DNA from: Antedon mediterranea
Lineage: Eukaryota; Echinodermata; Crinoidea; Comatulida; Antedonidae
NCBI RefSeq assembly: GCF_964355755.1
Contig: NC_092675.1
Span: 31,394,912-31,458,911 of the forward strand
Length of the DNA stretch: 64,000 bases
Direction: 5' to 3'
A model generated the notes under the pieces. It ran no database searches, was not told the origin of the DNA, and worked only from the letters and a program-made list of their open reading frames with translations. Shown here in pieces: positions 38,505-51,700 of this stretch. Numbering within the stretch: position 1 is the stretch's first letter; each line of letters opens with the position of its first letter. The position numbers and the translations under genes are program-made.

Positions 38505-39656
38505 ATGGAACAATCATCATCATCATCATCATCATGTCCATATATGTCCTTATTTCAAAAAGTTCCATAAAAAAAAGAGGGTTCAGCAAGAAAGAAAATA
38601 CTTGATTAAGGTTCATTGTGTAAGTACGGCACTATGTTGTCTTAGACCTACTAGATAGTATAATTTACACAATATAGGCACTAATTTCATCATTATTCCT
38701 GTTTATTCACTTCAAAGGCTTCTTTTATGAGTATAATCTACACAATTTATTATAGGTTGTATACATTTATTAATTAAATATTGTAGGCTTCAGGTTTTTA
38801 TCTATTTACAAAACCACTTTAAAAGGCTTCTTTTATTTTTATTTATTTCAGCCGTCCTGTATATTTCAAAATTTGACCCTATGAAATGAATACAATTTTT
38901 TTTTTAAATTTTTTTATTTATTTATTTAACTCAACTCTAAACAAAGATTAAAAACAGCAGTTAGTATGTGATGTCTTGCACTGATGAAGGCTAGTGTTGC
39001 CCGAGAGCTCTGCTATTTTACTCTGCTGTTTTATTTTATCATTTTGATTTAGCTTTTTCTGCTCATCTTATTTGGTATCTCCATTGAGATCCAGTCACTG
39101 CATCATAATTTTCTCAGTGATTTGCTTTTGGATTTATATATGGGATATTAAATATCTTAACAACATAGTAATCATGAACAGGCTTGGTCGGTTCAAGAAC
39201 GATTCCTTTTTTTATTTATAATAATTTTAATTTGATTTACATCTGTTTGGCCAACGCACCTCATGCAATTTAATTTAAATATCCATAGATTTATTTATTA
39301 AACATTATTTAAAGATGGTAAATAGATTTGCTGTTTCTTTAAAGTCTTTTAGTAACCTTTCTTGATTCCATCATCTATTCAACTTTATGTTTATACCATA
39401 ATACAATGTAGTGTAGTAGGATACAAGTTATTATATTTGTCAAACACTGTATTTGACTGTTGTTTCTTTAATATCTGTCTTATTTGTTATTTTTCCAATC
39501 ACATTATAAAGAATTCTTGATCTATATGTATTTCACAATTTGACAACTTCTTATCATGAGCTGTTTATCAAAAATAAATGGTATTTCCCTCATGGAATTA
39601 TTAAATTGAATTATGGAAACGATATATAAATCATCATTTAATTCAGCTCGTTGTCC
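38505..39656. other. Intergenic region downstream of SCPx
   Basis: Holds the 3' untranslated region of SCPx (minus strand). A (CAT)n run lies at about 38514-38535. Otherwise nothing is recognised. Confidence 0.4.
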
Positions 39657-39749
39657 TTATAATTTAGCCTTGGGTTTTGGTAGAATTTGTTGTAGTTTCA
39701 TTGCTGTCGCCATGTTCCCTGCAATTTTTAGTTTTCCAGAAAAGAATGC
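39657..39749 (-). CDS. SCP2: SCPx last exon with peroxisomal signal
   Basis: [20 protein letters not shown] followed by [10 protein letters not shown] and TAA. The terminal AKL is the classical type 1 peroxisomal targeting signal of SCP2 proteins. Confidence 0.96.
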   Translation of the reverse strand, partial: AFFSGKLKIAGNMATAMKLQQILPKPKAKL

Positions 39750-42700
39750 CTGTAATAAATAAAGCATATTAGACAAAATGATTAGTTTAAAAAAAAAGCA
39801 CAGGCAAACACAACCACACAATGTTGTCAGACAGGATTTGAACATGCGACTTCACACTGACAAGGTGAGCGTCATAACCATTAGACCACATAAGCTTCAC
39901 GATCAAATACGTGTAGGATACAATCTATCACACAGTGAGTAGTAACACTGTATTTCAATGTACTACAAAAGTAGTGTGTTCAATCTATTACACAGTGAGT
40001 AGTAACACTGTATTTCAATGTACTACAAAAGTAGTGTGTTCAATCTATTACACAGTGAGTAGTAACACTGTATTTCAATGTACTACAAAAGTAGTGTGTT
40101 CAATCTATTACACAGTGAGTAGTAACACTGTATTTCAATGTACTACAAAAGTAGTGTGTTCAATCTATCACACAGTGAGTAGTAACACTGTATTTCAATG
40201 TACTACAAAAGTAGTGTGTTCAATCTATTACACAGTGAGTAGTAACACTGTATTTCAATGTACTACAAAAGTAGTGTGTTCAATCTATCACACAGTGAGT
40301 AGTAACACTGTATTTCAATGTACTACAAAAGTAGTGTGTTCAATCTATCACACAGTGAGTAGTAACACTGTATTTCAATGTACTACAAAAGTAGTGTGTT
40401 CAATCTATTACACAGTGAGTAGTAACACTGTATTTCAATGTACTACAAAAGTAGTGTGTTCAATCTATTACGTATCAAAATAATGTACCAACATGTAACA
40501 CATGCAGTAGCATACTTAATTTGTTGCCATAATAAAGGTAATAAACTTACAGATTGTGGCTGAAGTTTACCAAGTGCAAGGTCAATCAGGTCGCCGTCTT
40601 TTACTGTAATAGTACAATCAGCTTTCTCTGAAATAATCAAAGTATGATCAATTAAAATATATTTCCAAGCAACTGTAAGATTAGTCAGTGGCCATGAGAA
40701 ACTTACCATAATCAAATATAAACAAAATGTAATGTAATTTAAAATGATTAATAATAATTTACATTGAGGGGAAAGTTTGTTTAGACTCTAGAAAGTTAAC
40801 TATCGTAGTGTGCAACTGACTATCATAGTGTGCAACTGACAATCATAGTGTGCAACTGACAATCATAGTGTGCAACTGACAATCATAGTGTGCAACTGAC
40901 AATCATAGTGTGCAACTGACAATCATAGTGTGCAACTGACAATCATAGTGTGCAACTGACAATCATAGTGTGCAACTGACAATCATAGTGTGCAACTGAC
41001 AATCATAGTAGGCAACTGACAATCATAGTAGGCAACTGACAATCATAGTGTGCAACTGACAATCATAGCGTGCACCTGACAATCATAGCGTGCACCTGAC
41101 AATCATAGCGTGCAACTGACAATCATAGCGTGCAACTGACAATCATAGCGTGCAACTGACAATCATAGCGTGCAACTGACAATCATAGCGTGCAACTGAC
41201 AATCATAGCGTGCAACTGACAATCATAGTGTGCAACTGACAATCATAGTGTGCAACTGACAATCATAGTGTGCAACTGACAATCATAGTGTGCAACTGAC
41301 AATCATAGTGTGCAACTGACAATCATAGTGTGCAACTGACAATCATAGTGTGCAACTGACAATCATAGTGTGCAACTGACAATCATAGTGTGCAACTGAC
41401 AATCATAGTGTGCAACTGACAATCATAGTGTGCAACTGACAATCATAGTGTGCAACTGACAATCATAGCGTGCAACTGACAATCATAGCGTGCAACTGAC
41501 TATCATAGCGTGCAACTGACTATCATAGCGTGCAACTGACTATCATAGCGTGCACCTGACTATCATAGCGTGCACCTGACAATCATAGCGTGCACCTGAC
41601 AATCATAGTGTGCACCTGACAATCATAGTGTGCACCTGACAATCATAGTGTGCAACTGACAATCATAGTGTGCAACTGACAATCATAGTGTGCAACTGAC
41701 AATCATAGTGTGCAACTGACAATCATAGTGTGCAACTGACAATCATAGTGTGCAACTGACAATCATAGTGTGCAACTGACTATCGTAGTGTGCAACTGAC
41801 TATCGTAGTGTGCAACTGACTATCGTAGTGTGCAACTGACTATCGTAGTGTGCAACTGACTATCGTAGTGTGCAACTGACTATCGTAGTGTGCAACTGAC
41901 AATCGTAGTGTGCAACTGACAATCGTAGTGTGCAACTGACAATCGTAGTGTGCAACTGACAATCGTAGTGTGCAACTGACAATCGTAGCGTGCAACTGAC
42001 TATCGTAGCGTGCAACTGAGTATCATAGCGTGCAACTGACTATCATAGCGTGCAACTGACTATCATAGCGTGCAACTGAGTATCATAGCGTGCAACTGAC
42101 TATCATAGCGTGCAACTGACTATCATAGCGTGCAACTGACTATCATAGCGTGCAACTGACTATCATAGCGTGCAACTGACTATCATAGCGTGCAACTGAC
42201 TATCATAGCGTGCAACTGACTATCATAGTGTGCAACTGACTATCATAGTGTGCAACTGACTATCATAGTGTGCAACTGACTATCATAGTGTGCAACTGAC
42301 TATCATAGTGTGCAACTGACAATCATAGTGTGCAACTGACAATTATAGTGTGCAACTGAATATCATAGTGTGCAACTGACTATCATAGTGTGCAACTGAC
42401 TATCATAGTGTGCAACTGACTATCATAGTGTGCAACTGACTATCATAGTGTGCAACTGACTATCATAGTGTGCAACTGACAATCATAGTAGGCAACTGAC
42501 AATCGTAGTGTGCAACTGACTATCGTAGTGTGCAACTGACTATCGTAGTGTGCAACTGACTATCGTAGTATGCAACTGAGTATCGTAGCGTGCAACTGAC
42601 TATCATAGTGTGCAACTGACTATCATAGTGTGCAACTGACTATCATAGTGTGCAACTGACTATCATAGTGTGCAACTGACTATCGTAGTGTGCAACTGAC

Positions 42701-45700
42701 TATCGTAGTGTGCAACTGACTATCACAGTGTGCAACTGACTATTACAGTGTGCAACTGACTAACATAGTGTGCAAATGATGATCCACTCTATTAAATAAT
42801 ATACTTACTTTTTGATCCATATTCCACACTTCCATTTCCATTCTTAACATCTACAATCCATTTTCCTTTCTTTCCTCCAGGCCCATCAAGTATATCAAAT
42901 GCAAACACTGACTTAACCTTGCTCACATATTTTGCACCATCCTAAATAAGTAAGTTGTATTTATGTATTTAAAATATTGTACATTAAGATTCAGTTAATG
43001 GGTTGTTGATAAAAAATGAATGGCAAAATTACTGTCTAATTTCAATGCATTATAAAATGAAAGATTAAGGATAATATTTTTCACTGAGGTACTGTACATT
43101 TGATAAATACAAAACCCCAATATATATTCACCTTTTCAAGATTTCTTTCAATTTCATCAAAGACAGCGTCACATTTGAATCCTGTTGAGGACGCAGTGTG
43201 GTACATGCGTACACCAGTACTAAAATAACAAATGAACAACTTGAATTTTTTCTACTTCTATTGACTCAATCTACCCAGGTAGTTAATACTGAATTTGGTG
43301 GGTAGGAACCAAGTAAATTATTTTTGAGAAAACATTTATTTTGTAGCAAAACTACTCTATACCTTTTATAAATAGTAATTTGAACTGCTTTGTTGTATGT
43401 TTATATATCAATAGTGTATATCCTTTATACTGCTTTGTTGTATGTTTATATATCAATGTGTATATCCTTTAATAGATTGTATGTTTATATATCAATAGTG
43501 TATATCCTTTAATAGATTGTATGTTTATATATCAATAGTGTATATCCTTTAATAGATTGTACAAATGTACATGCATAGACAAATCTGTATGTGTAGACAA
43601 ACTAGGCAAATTATCTGACAACTGAATATAAAAGTTATTTGATGCCAGCATCTACTAGCCTCAGGTTTTAGGATCTATAGATTAATTTGTACAGGGACAC
43701 AAAGCACTTTAGTTGCCTATGCTTCACTGCTTTCTGCAAGCGATAGGTGCCTAGAGAATGGACAATAATAGTTCAAGAGTGCAGGTTTTAAGCTCCTTAT
43801 TAGTATGAAAAGAAAATATTTCTTCCTGTTTAGATAAAGAGGGTATAAAAATGAAAGGAAGTGGGCCATCAAATACTTTGTACATACCACTTTTTAAGAG
43901 CATCCATACCAGCAAATCATATACTAGTGATTATTGGTGGTAGCTAGTTCAAATGTAGCTAGTTTATAAAAAAGAAGGAGATTCAACTAGCTTGTCTCCT
44001 TTGATGTATTCATTGCAGCCGCCGAATGTTTAACAGATAAGGGAGTAATTATAAACGGTATCGCACATAAGCACTGCGTGGCGTACAAGGTCAATATGTC
44101 ACGAAAAGGTCGTATAATTAATTGTAAAACCGGAAGCAAACCACTTGACCTCGAGCACATGAGCGTCGTGTGCAAGCGCGCGGCAGTGCAAAAAAGCAAC
44201 ACTGTATTCTTTTATTCAATGGAGGTTATTCTACAAAAATTGATGTGATGGAGTTTGATGAGTTGTTAACAAAAGAATTATTAGCAGAATTTGAAGAAAT
44301 AAATACCGAAGTAGGCACCGAAGAAGTGAAAAATATCTGTATATGTAACTGTCCATCGACGGAAGAGACAATAGCCTGCAACGGTAAAGATTGCGAAGTC
44401 AGATGGTTCCATACGAATTGCGTGAGTTCAGGCCTAGCCGCCGAAGAAACGTGGAAGTGCGACAAGTGTATTATTGGTTCTGAGCCTAGTGGGCCAAGCA
44501 ATTATACGAACGCTAGTAGGCCCAGCGAATCAACTACTAACAATAAACCGGAAAAAGGTAAGTATTAATGAGCGTAGATGGTATAGGCCTAGGCCTAACT
44601 AATTAATTACTCTAATAGAAAATAAGGCTATTTACTACCTAGGCCTTGGCTAGTACTACTGTACATTTTATAATTATTCATGGATTTTGCTGTTGACACA
44701 TTTTCCAAATAATTAAATTTAAAATTACCGAAATACAGGGAATAGATATTTCAGCCCTACGTCGCCCACTACATTGATTGTATTTTGCACAGGAAATTAA
44801 AATATTAGGGATAGTCGGATTGAATTTAACTTTTTAGGGGAAAAACATTTTAATTTATGATTTATTTTAAAATAATTCACAGCTGCAAAAAAGAAGCCGA
44901 TAAAATGGAAGAGCCAATATCTACTTGAAAATGCATTAGCTGATTCTTTGGAAATTGTTAATCACTCATTTAACAAAGTTCTTGAAGACCCTATGCTGCA
45001 GTTAAATCCAAAGATGGCAACAGCAATAAACAATGCAGTGGTCGAGTTGCGGTCAAAAGACATTCAGGATGTTGCAAACAAACTTGTCAATACTTTATGG
45101 GAGACAGCAACTGTAGCGAACACTAAAAGAACTGCATCAGAAGGGTTAGACGCAGTGTGTAGAAACTTTCATACTTTTCGCATAAATGAAAACTCAAATC
45201 AATTTTTAGGTTTAGTTGACTGTGATATTGCTGCAAATTTTTTATTCCAAATGGCAAGCGAGGCAATTGTAGAAGAGTTGTTGTTAAGGCAAATTGGGCC
45301 ATATGAGAATGCTGCTGCAAATGAACCGCCACAGGTAGAGGTAACCAAGGAAGAGCAACAAACATTAAGATACATGGCTGGCTATATTCCGCATAAATTA
45401 CTACGCTTTTACAGAAGATTTCCAAATAACAATCTAGCTAATTTATCTATTGATGTATTAAGGAAATTAGAAATTGAAGACAACAATGATAAAATGTCAT
45501 TTTTAGATTATAGTAAAGACTGGATTACAAAAATTAACAGAGGAGGCCTATTTAAAATAAATAATGATTCATTTTTATTTTTTAGGCGGCTAGAATGCGA
45601 GGTAAAACCCATTTTGTCCTCCACAAAAATTACAGAACTTTGTGGTTTAAATTTAAAGGACAAACTTACTTCAGCCCTTGACTCGCCTGTCATTAAATTA

Positions 45701-48700
45701 GCATGGGAACGGTTGATTGGGGATAATGTTAATGAGGTAGTAGTGTCTACTTTATTTAACAAAGTTATTGGATGTTATATAGACATCAGATGTAAGGCTT
45801 TTACCACCGTATATATGATGGAAAGAAAAAAGAAAGATGCATCAGTCGGAAAGAAGGGTGAAAAACCCTTAAGAAAGAAACTTAAAAATAATGACTTAAC
45901 TTAAAGAATTTCCAATTTATTCACAATATAAATATTTTCTATACAGTTCATTAAATACATAAAAGGTGTTCATGAAATTATTATTATATTTCTACTTTAT
46001 TATTTATGGTTTTCGTTCTTTTTGGGAATGGGGTACTGTCTATGCTAAATCCAGACTTCCTGGTGTTGGAGTGGATTGAACCAGTTACACTTCTGGCTCC
46101 TGCAACTTGTAGTGTCAATGCATTATGTTGGAATTGATGAACTGTTGGGTTTTCATTTCTTCCTCCACATCCTCTCTGTTTGCTAAAGTATTCCTCAAGA
46201 GGATCTTGGTTTAGTTTTTCACTCAACACATAGTCCACACCATCAGTAGCAAGCAATTCCTTTGTAAGTTTCACAAAAGAGTTAACTGTAGAGGAACACA
46301 ATAAACATTAATTGTAATAACATTTGCTTTAATATAGTTTTTAACAATACAATCATTAGGAATAACAGGATTTGATGACGTGCCAGGCTAGAAGACAGGG
46401 GTCGCAAGCCCTGGTTTATATTTACTTTTTAATACACTGAAAGATAAAGAACTTATTAGATTGTGCTTTTGCAACCTATGATCTATCAAACAATCTATAG
46501 CTAAACATAAATGAAAAGAAAAAAAATAACCTGTTATTCTTAGTCCGTCAAGTGTTTCACGACTTAGGCACATCCTTTTCTTTTCTGCTGCTGTTGTATT
46601 TGGTGTTTCCAAACATTGATTCTCCCATGTATTAAGAAAGCCGAGGAAATCGTCTACAAGCCACTAAAAGCCAGTAAAAATGATTTCATGAGTAACCATT
46701 GAAAGATGGGCTAGCCCATTCCATGAATAAAATATTCAATATACTACCTGAATGCAAGGATGGATTGAAAAAATGCATGTCGCATGATACCTTATCAACC
46801 AATCAAATGGCAAGGATACACTTAGGTGTATACCCCAAATTCACTGGGGTAAGTATAAATCTTGGCTGAACTTTTCAGTTAAATCATGGCGGTATAAAAA
46901 TATAACTCCATGGGTAAACCGATCTTCATGTTTGGTTGACTATAGGTGTATTAGGATAATTTATATGAAATTCTTTAATAATTTGAAAAACAAATCTGTA
47001 CCTTTAATCTTGAATCATCCACACTTCTGTATTCTAACAGGTTCTCATTTATGTTGTTTCTTCGTCTCTCAACACGACTAACATTAAGACAATCAAAAAA
47101 CTTGTTCATGTACTTTATGAAGTGGATTAGACTTTTTGTGTCATGTCTGCCTTGAATTTCCAACGCATGGGCAACACTGCTGCTAAGGATCTAAGATAAA
47201 TGGAGAATGATAAAAACTTTAAAAAATGTATTTGCCTAGACAACAAGAAAGAAGTCAATTTAAATTTACATTGGGTCTCAGATTACTAAAAACTAAACAA
47301 ACAAACTAAAATTACCTGGACAGCTAGTTTAACTTTCATCCTTAAGCTTGGCGTAAGGTATAAATGTTCGTGGCGTATTTTGTGGAGTTTTCTTAGGCCA
47401 CTACCACATCCAATATCTTCTTCTACCAAGGTGAGCAACTGATTCCACTTTAGATCTTGATGATTAAACTGCAAAAAAAAAGAGGAAAAAAAATGAAGAG
47501 CTTGCCACTGTAGCATAAAGTTGGGGGGGGGGGGGGCGGAATTGTGTTTTCACTAGTAAAAACTGGTATGAAAAAAAAATATTAAAATGTATAACTCACA
47601 TGCAAGTTTCTTGATTTTGAGTTAAATCCAGAGTTTTCGAGATTATTTCTTGTAGTCTTTAACAAGTGTGGAGTGTCGCAAATGAAATAGATATTCCTTT
47701 TCGTATATGGACTAATGGTTGAAAAGACAACTTCTGAAGAAACAGATGTTCCATGCTGTCTGTAAAATTTTCGATTTGGACTTGCACCATCACATACGAA
47801 AGCACAAACTCTGAATCCTGCATACTCTAGCCAAGTCACAGCTTTCCATATGATCCAATATAAATTGTAACTCTTGCAGCCATGAGTGGGGAAATGTGCG
47901 AATGTTTCATGTAAAGGCATAAACATGCCCCGAACCATCAGAGACAACATGTGTGATGCTTCCTTTGGTTGTTTATTTTTGTCCAAGTCCAACTCTCTTG
48001 CAAAATTGTCCATGGCTTCGTTCATTGATCCCATACTGGAGAATCCAACAAGATTACCCGATTTGCTAGAATACACAAGACCTGCGTTTATCTTCATTTC
48101 ATCAAAACTTAATGAAACAATTTTCCTAAAATTAGGTAACGCATCAAAATGTATATCATGCTTTATCCGCAGGATAACATCAGGATTAAAACCAGACTTT
48201 GCATCAGTAAAATGTGTGTAGTTCCTTAGGGTATTTTCATGTGGCAATGTCAAGTAACCAGAGTTCCTAATAATACGGTAAGCTGCAGTAGACTTCATGT
48301 GCAACGCTAAGCAAAAACGAATTATTGCTGGGTGCCAACGACGACCTGTTGCAGATGATTTATTGGCAGCCACTTGTTCATCCCATAGTAGTCTTTGTGG
48401 AGAACCTTCCTTAAATTGTTCTGACACAGTTTCTGTATGTGTTGTCATTATTGTCTTTAGAGCTTCAGACATTGTTTCTTGCAATGGACTAGAATCATCT
48501 TCAAATGACTTCCTTACTTTTTCTTTAAGGTCTTTAACCATTTTCTGTAAGTTTTTCCTGTCATTTGACACCAACATCAACTTTTTCCTTAACTGATCAT
48601 TGTTTAACTGATCATTTCGTGCATGAGAACTAATGTCTACTGCTTTTTGATCATTAATTCTTGACCTTTTAGACATTAACGTTGTTCTATACATTGTGCA

Positions 48701-51700
48701 TACTTCACAGCGATTTCCCTCAACAAATATACAGCAGTTCACGTGCCTTATTGTTCTTTCACCATTTGTGTCCTCTTCCATTGCCACTGTTGATCCAGAA
48801 ATACTATTAAACACTGCTAGGTTTGATGGTGATTGCTTGCGACAAAGTTGGATGAACTCAGTGTTTCCACAGCAAATTGCAGATTTCCATATCCATGTCA
48901 ATAAACATTCTGCATTATCTTCTGTCAGAATTTCAGGAAATTTTGCACATCTATTTGTAGAATCCTTCAACAAAACATTTACTTTCCATGAGCATGTGGC
49001 ATAAATATGCACACAAACAATAGGAAGATCATTAATTATCTTAATGAATGTGACTTTGTCGGTTCCAAGTTGTGCTACAAAGCCAAGATTCTTCCCAATT
49101 GCTAGAATTTTGTTGAGATTGATCAATGGAACAGAAAATGCACATACAGAACAATTATCATCGGAATGTTCAGCAAATGGCAAAAGATGAATTGATATTT
49201 CTTTGTCTTTTTTCTTATTGCGGAAAGTCCGCCAACGATGTAATTTCATCTTACAGCAGTTGCAGATGAAGTTGGGATGGATGCCATCTACATCTTGCAA
49301 CACATCAACTCCTAATGAAAGGTTGATATCTCTTGCATAGCACAACTTGGATTTCAATAGATTTATTTTAGAGCAGTTTTTTTTACCACATAATCTACAG
49401 AGATCCTGGAGGCAACATTTGTGCCGTTCCATTTTCTACAATTTCCTGAAATTAAATTAATTTAGAAATTATAAAAAAAATCATTGGCATTTAAAAAAAA
49501 TGTACTTATTGCTAATATTGTAAAATAAAGTTAAATTACCTGGTATTACCATTAATTATTCTGTATATTTTGGTTACCAATTCAATGTTTGCAAGACATT
49601 TATGATATTTAAATATCTTAAAATTCTTATGTAACTTGCAGTTTACCAGATTTAATTTTGGCCTATGGTAGGTTAAAAACTACTAAAATTTAACAAAAAC
49701 AAACCATATTAACCAACTAGTTGTACTGTAGTCTAGGCCTAGACTTAGTAGTGTAGAGGCCTAGCTAGCTAGTTTAGTAGTACTAGTAGCCTTACTTTAC
49801 TTTACTTAGCCTACTCTGTCTTACTAAAATGTGTTCACCATTGTATTAAAATTATAATATAAATTAGCCTATAACTATAAATTATATTAATAACAATGTT
49901 GAATAGGTTCACGAATCATAATATCAAACAAGAAGGATACTCTAGGCCTAGCCCCAGCATTATCTTCCTAACCCGTTGATTACGTCACACTTGATGAACC
50001 AACAAGCGACTCGCCGAGAAAAAAGCCCTATGTTGCAATGCATGTAGAGAAAATATACACGCGTGTACACGGTCGGGATTTTCACGGTTTGACACCTAAA
50101 TTATTAAATAATATTTACTAAAAAAAATCATTTTCCGACGTTATCGTGTTATCGATATATAATATAAAAACCATAAAATCTTAAACTTACGGTTATTTTG
50201 GTAAATATTACTCGATTTTCTTCTAATAAAATGTAATGGCTTTCTAAATTCAATATGGTTTCGGATAAGTTAAACTCTGACCCCACAAGCCCTCTCTAGA
50301 AGCAAATACAACCAAAAAAGTGTTTAAAATACATGTTCGGGGCGACTTAAATGCTAAGGGGCCTTGTAACAAGCGTATGAACGACCGGCTGCACTGACAA
50401 CGATGAAAGGCGACGTCCCGCGTGGCAGAGCGGAAGGCGGCTTTTTTGAACTCATTTAAGCGAGCCAATCAGCGTCCGAGGAAGTCAGTCATAGTTCATA
50501 TAGCACACAGCATTTTAATCTCTATTAGCTAGTTGAATCTCCTTCTTTTTTATACCTCCATGGTTCAGCAAAGGTACTGGTGGTAGGATAAGACTGATAC
50601 TAAAGGTCACAGGACTTAAGCAAACCTTTGTACATAATTGATAGGGTTTAGCAAATACAGTACATATGTCAAGGATGATGATGGATAACATACTATATAG
50701 AGGGCACTAGTAGCAGACCATGATTGTAGGAAAATTATATGGTTTACAAAATATGAGAAGCTTTTAATTTAAAGCCAAAAAGAAGATGGTGAAATATGCA
50801 TAAGACAAGATACTAACTTTTGTAATTGCTCAATTTGGTATGGCAATAATACACATATTACAGTATAATAAAAAAATGAAATCACTGAAATATTAATGCA
50901 ATATTAAATAAATGCATCGTCAGCTATGAAAACAGAGTTCAAATCATTCTTGGCATCCAAACAGTGAACTTTGTCATCAAATCAATTTAATTGCTTTAAA
51001 TAATTACCTGGTATTTGGGAAGCCAAGTTTATATAGTCCAACGACTACAGCGCCCCCAAGTCCGATATTATGCTGCAATGCTAGCTTAGCATTTGGTACT
51101 TGTCGTTTACCAGCTTCGTTCCTAAGTTGCCAACATAACTCAGAACACTGAGCAAGACCTACAAAAAAACAAATGTGCAGAACTAAATTTTACATGAGTA
51201 CTATTATTAATATAAGTCATTAGTGGGTACTACACTATCATCTTGGTCAAGCAATGTTAGTATACACACATGTACTGTAGGAAAAATTTACATTTACATC
51301 AGGGGTTAAAATTCTATAAATTAGTTGGCAGCATAAACTCTAAACCACCCGATATTGTGTGTATTATTCAGTTTAACAGAAAGGGCAGTGTAGGAATGAT
51401 TATTTTTAAATTCACTTTGTTGTTAATATATGCTAGTAGTGACTCTAATTAGCTTAGATCATAAAGTAGTTTTTTAGTTTTGTTGTGCGACAGCACAATT
51501 TATTTCAATACGGTCAAGATAAATAAAAATGATTGTCGAAAATAAAACCGTAAATAAGGTCAAACCAAAAGAAAACAATTTTTCTTGTCCTGTTAGACCT
51601 TATACTTGGTAAAAATACAGATAGAAACGTAAATAAGTTTATGTTGTAAAATAATAAACACATATATAGATGTGAATTTATAAGTAAAAGAGACATTCAT

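Larger units (their letters stand above)
43969..50550. mobile_element. P-superfamily-like transposon with RAG1-N-like and PHD genes
   Basis: A 6.58-kb element in an SCPx intron. Perfect 24-bp inverted ends (43969-43992 and 50527-50550, starting AAAAAGAAGG and ending CAACTAGCT) are bounded by TATA at 43965-43968 and 50551-50554, a probable 4-bp target duplication (TA alone cannot be excluded). It holds two convergent genes with stops only 79 bp apart: an 869-aa P-type transposase on the minus strand and a 443-aa PHD-finger protein on the plus strand. All reading frames and splice sites are intact, so the insertion looks young and possibly active. Classical P elements make 8-bp duplications and carry a THAP domain; this element has neither. 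Confidence 0.9.

Noticed and set aside
39935-40483. Plus-strand open frame of 182 codons with a 20-residue repeat
   Set aside because: Produced by the 60-bp minisatellite inside an SCPx intron; no start context, domain or splice support.
44248-45904. PHD gene as a host ING-family gene
   Set aside because: It lies inside perfect transposon ends, and its long C-terminal part has no ING features.
50250-50468. 72-codon minus-strand frame near the right end of the transposon
   Set aside because: Lies in the expected 5' untranslated/promoter region; it does not join in frame with the transposase and has no domain.
43969-50550. A true RAG (Transib/ProtoRAG) transposon
   Set aside because: The catalytic core has P/THAP9 motifs, not RAG1 core motifs; the PHD protein has no kelch repeats; the flanks are TATA rather than a 5-bp duplication. 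Only the N-terminal module and PHD theme resemble RAG.
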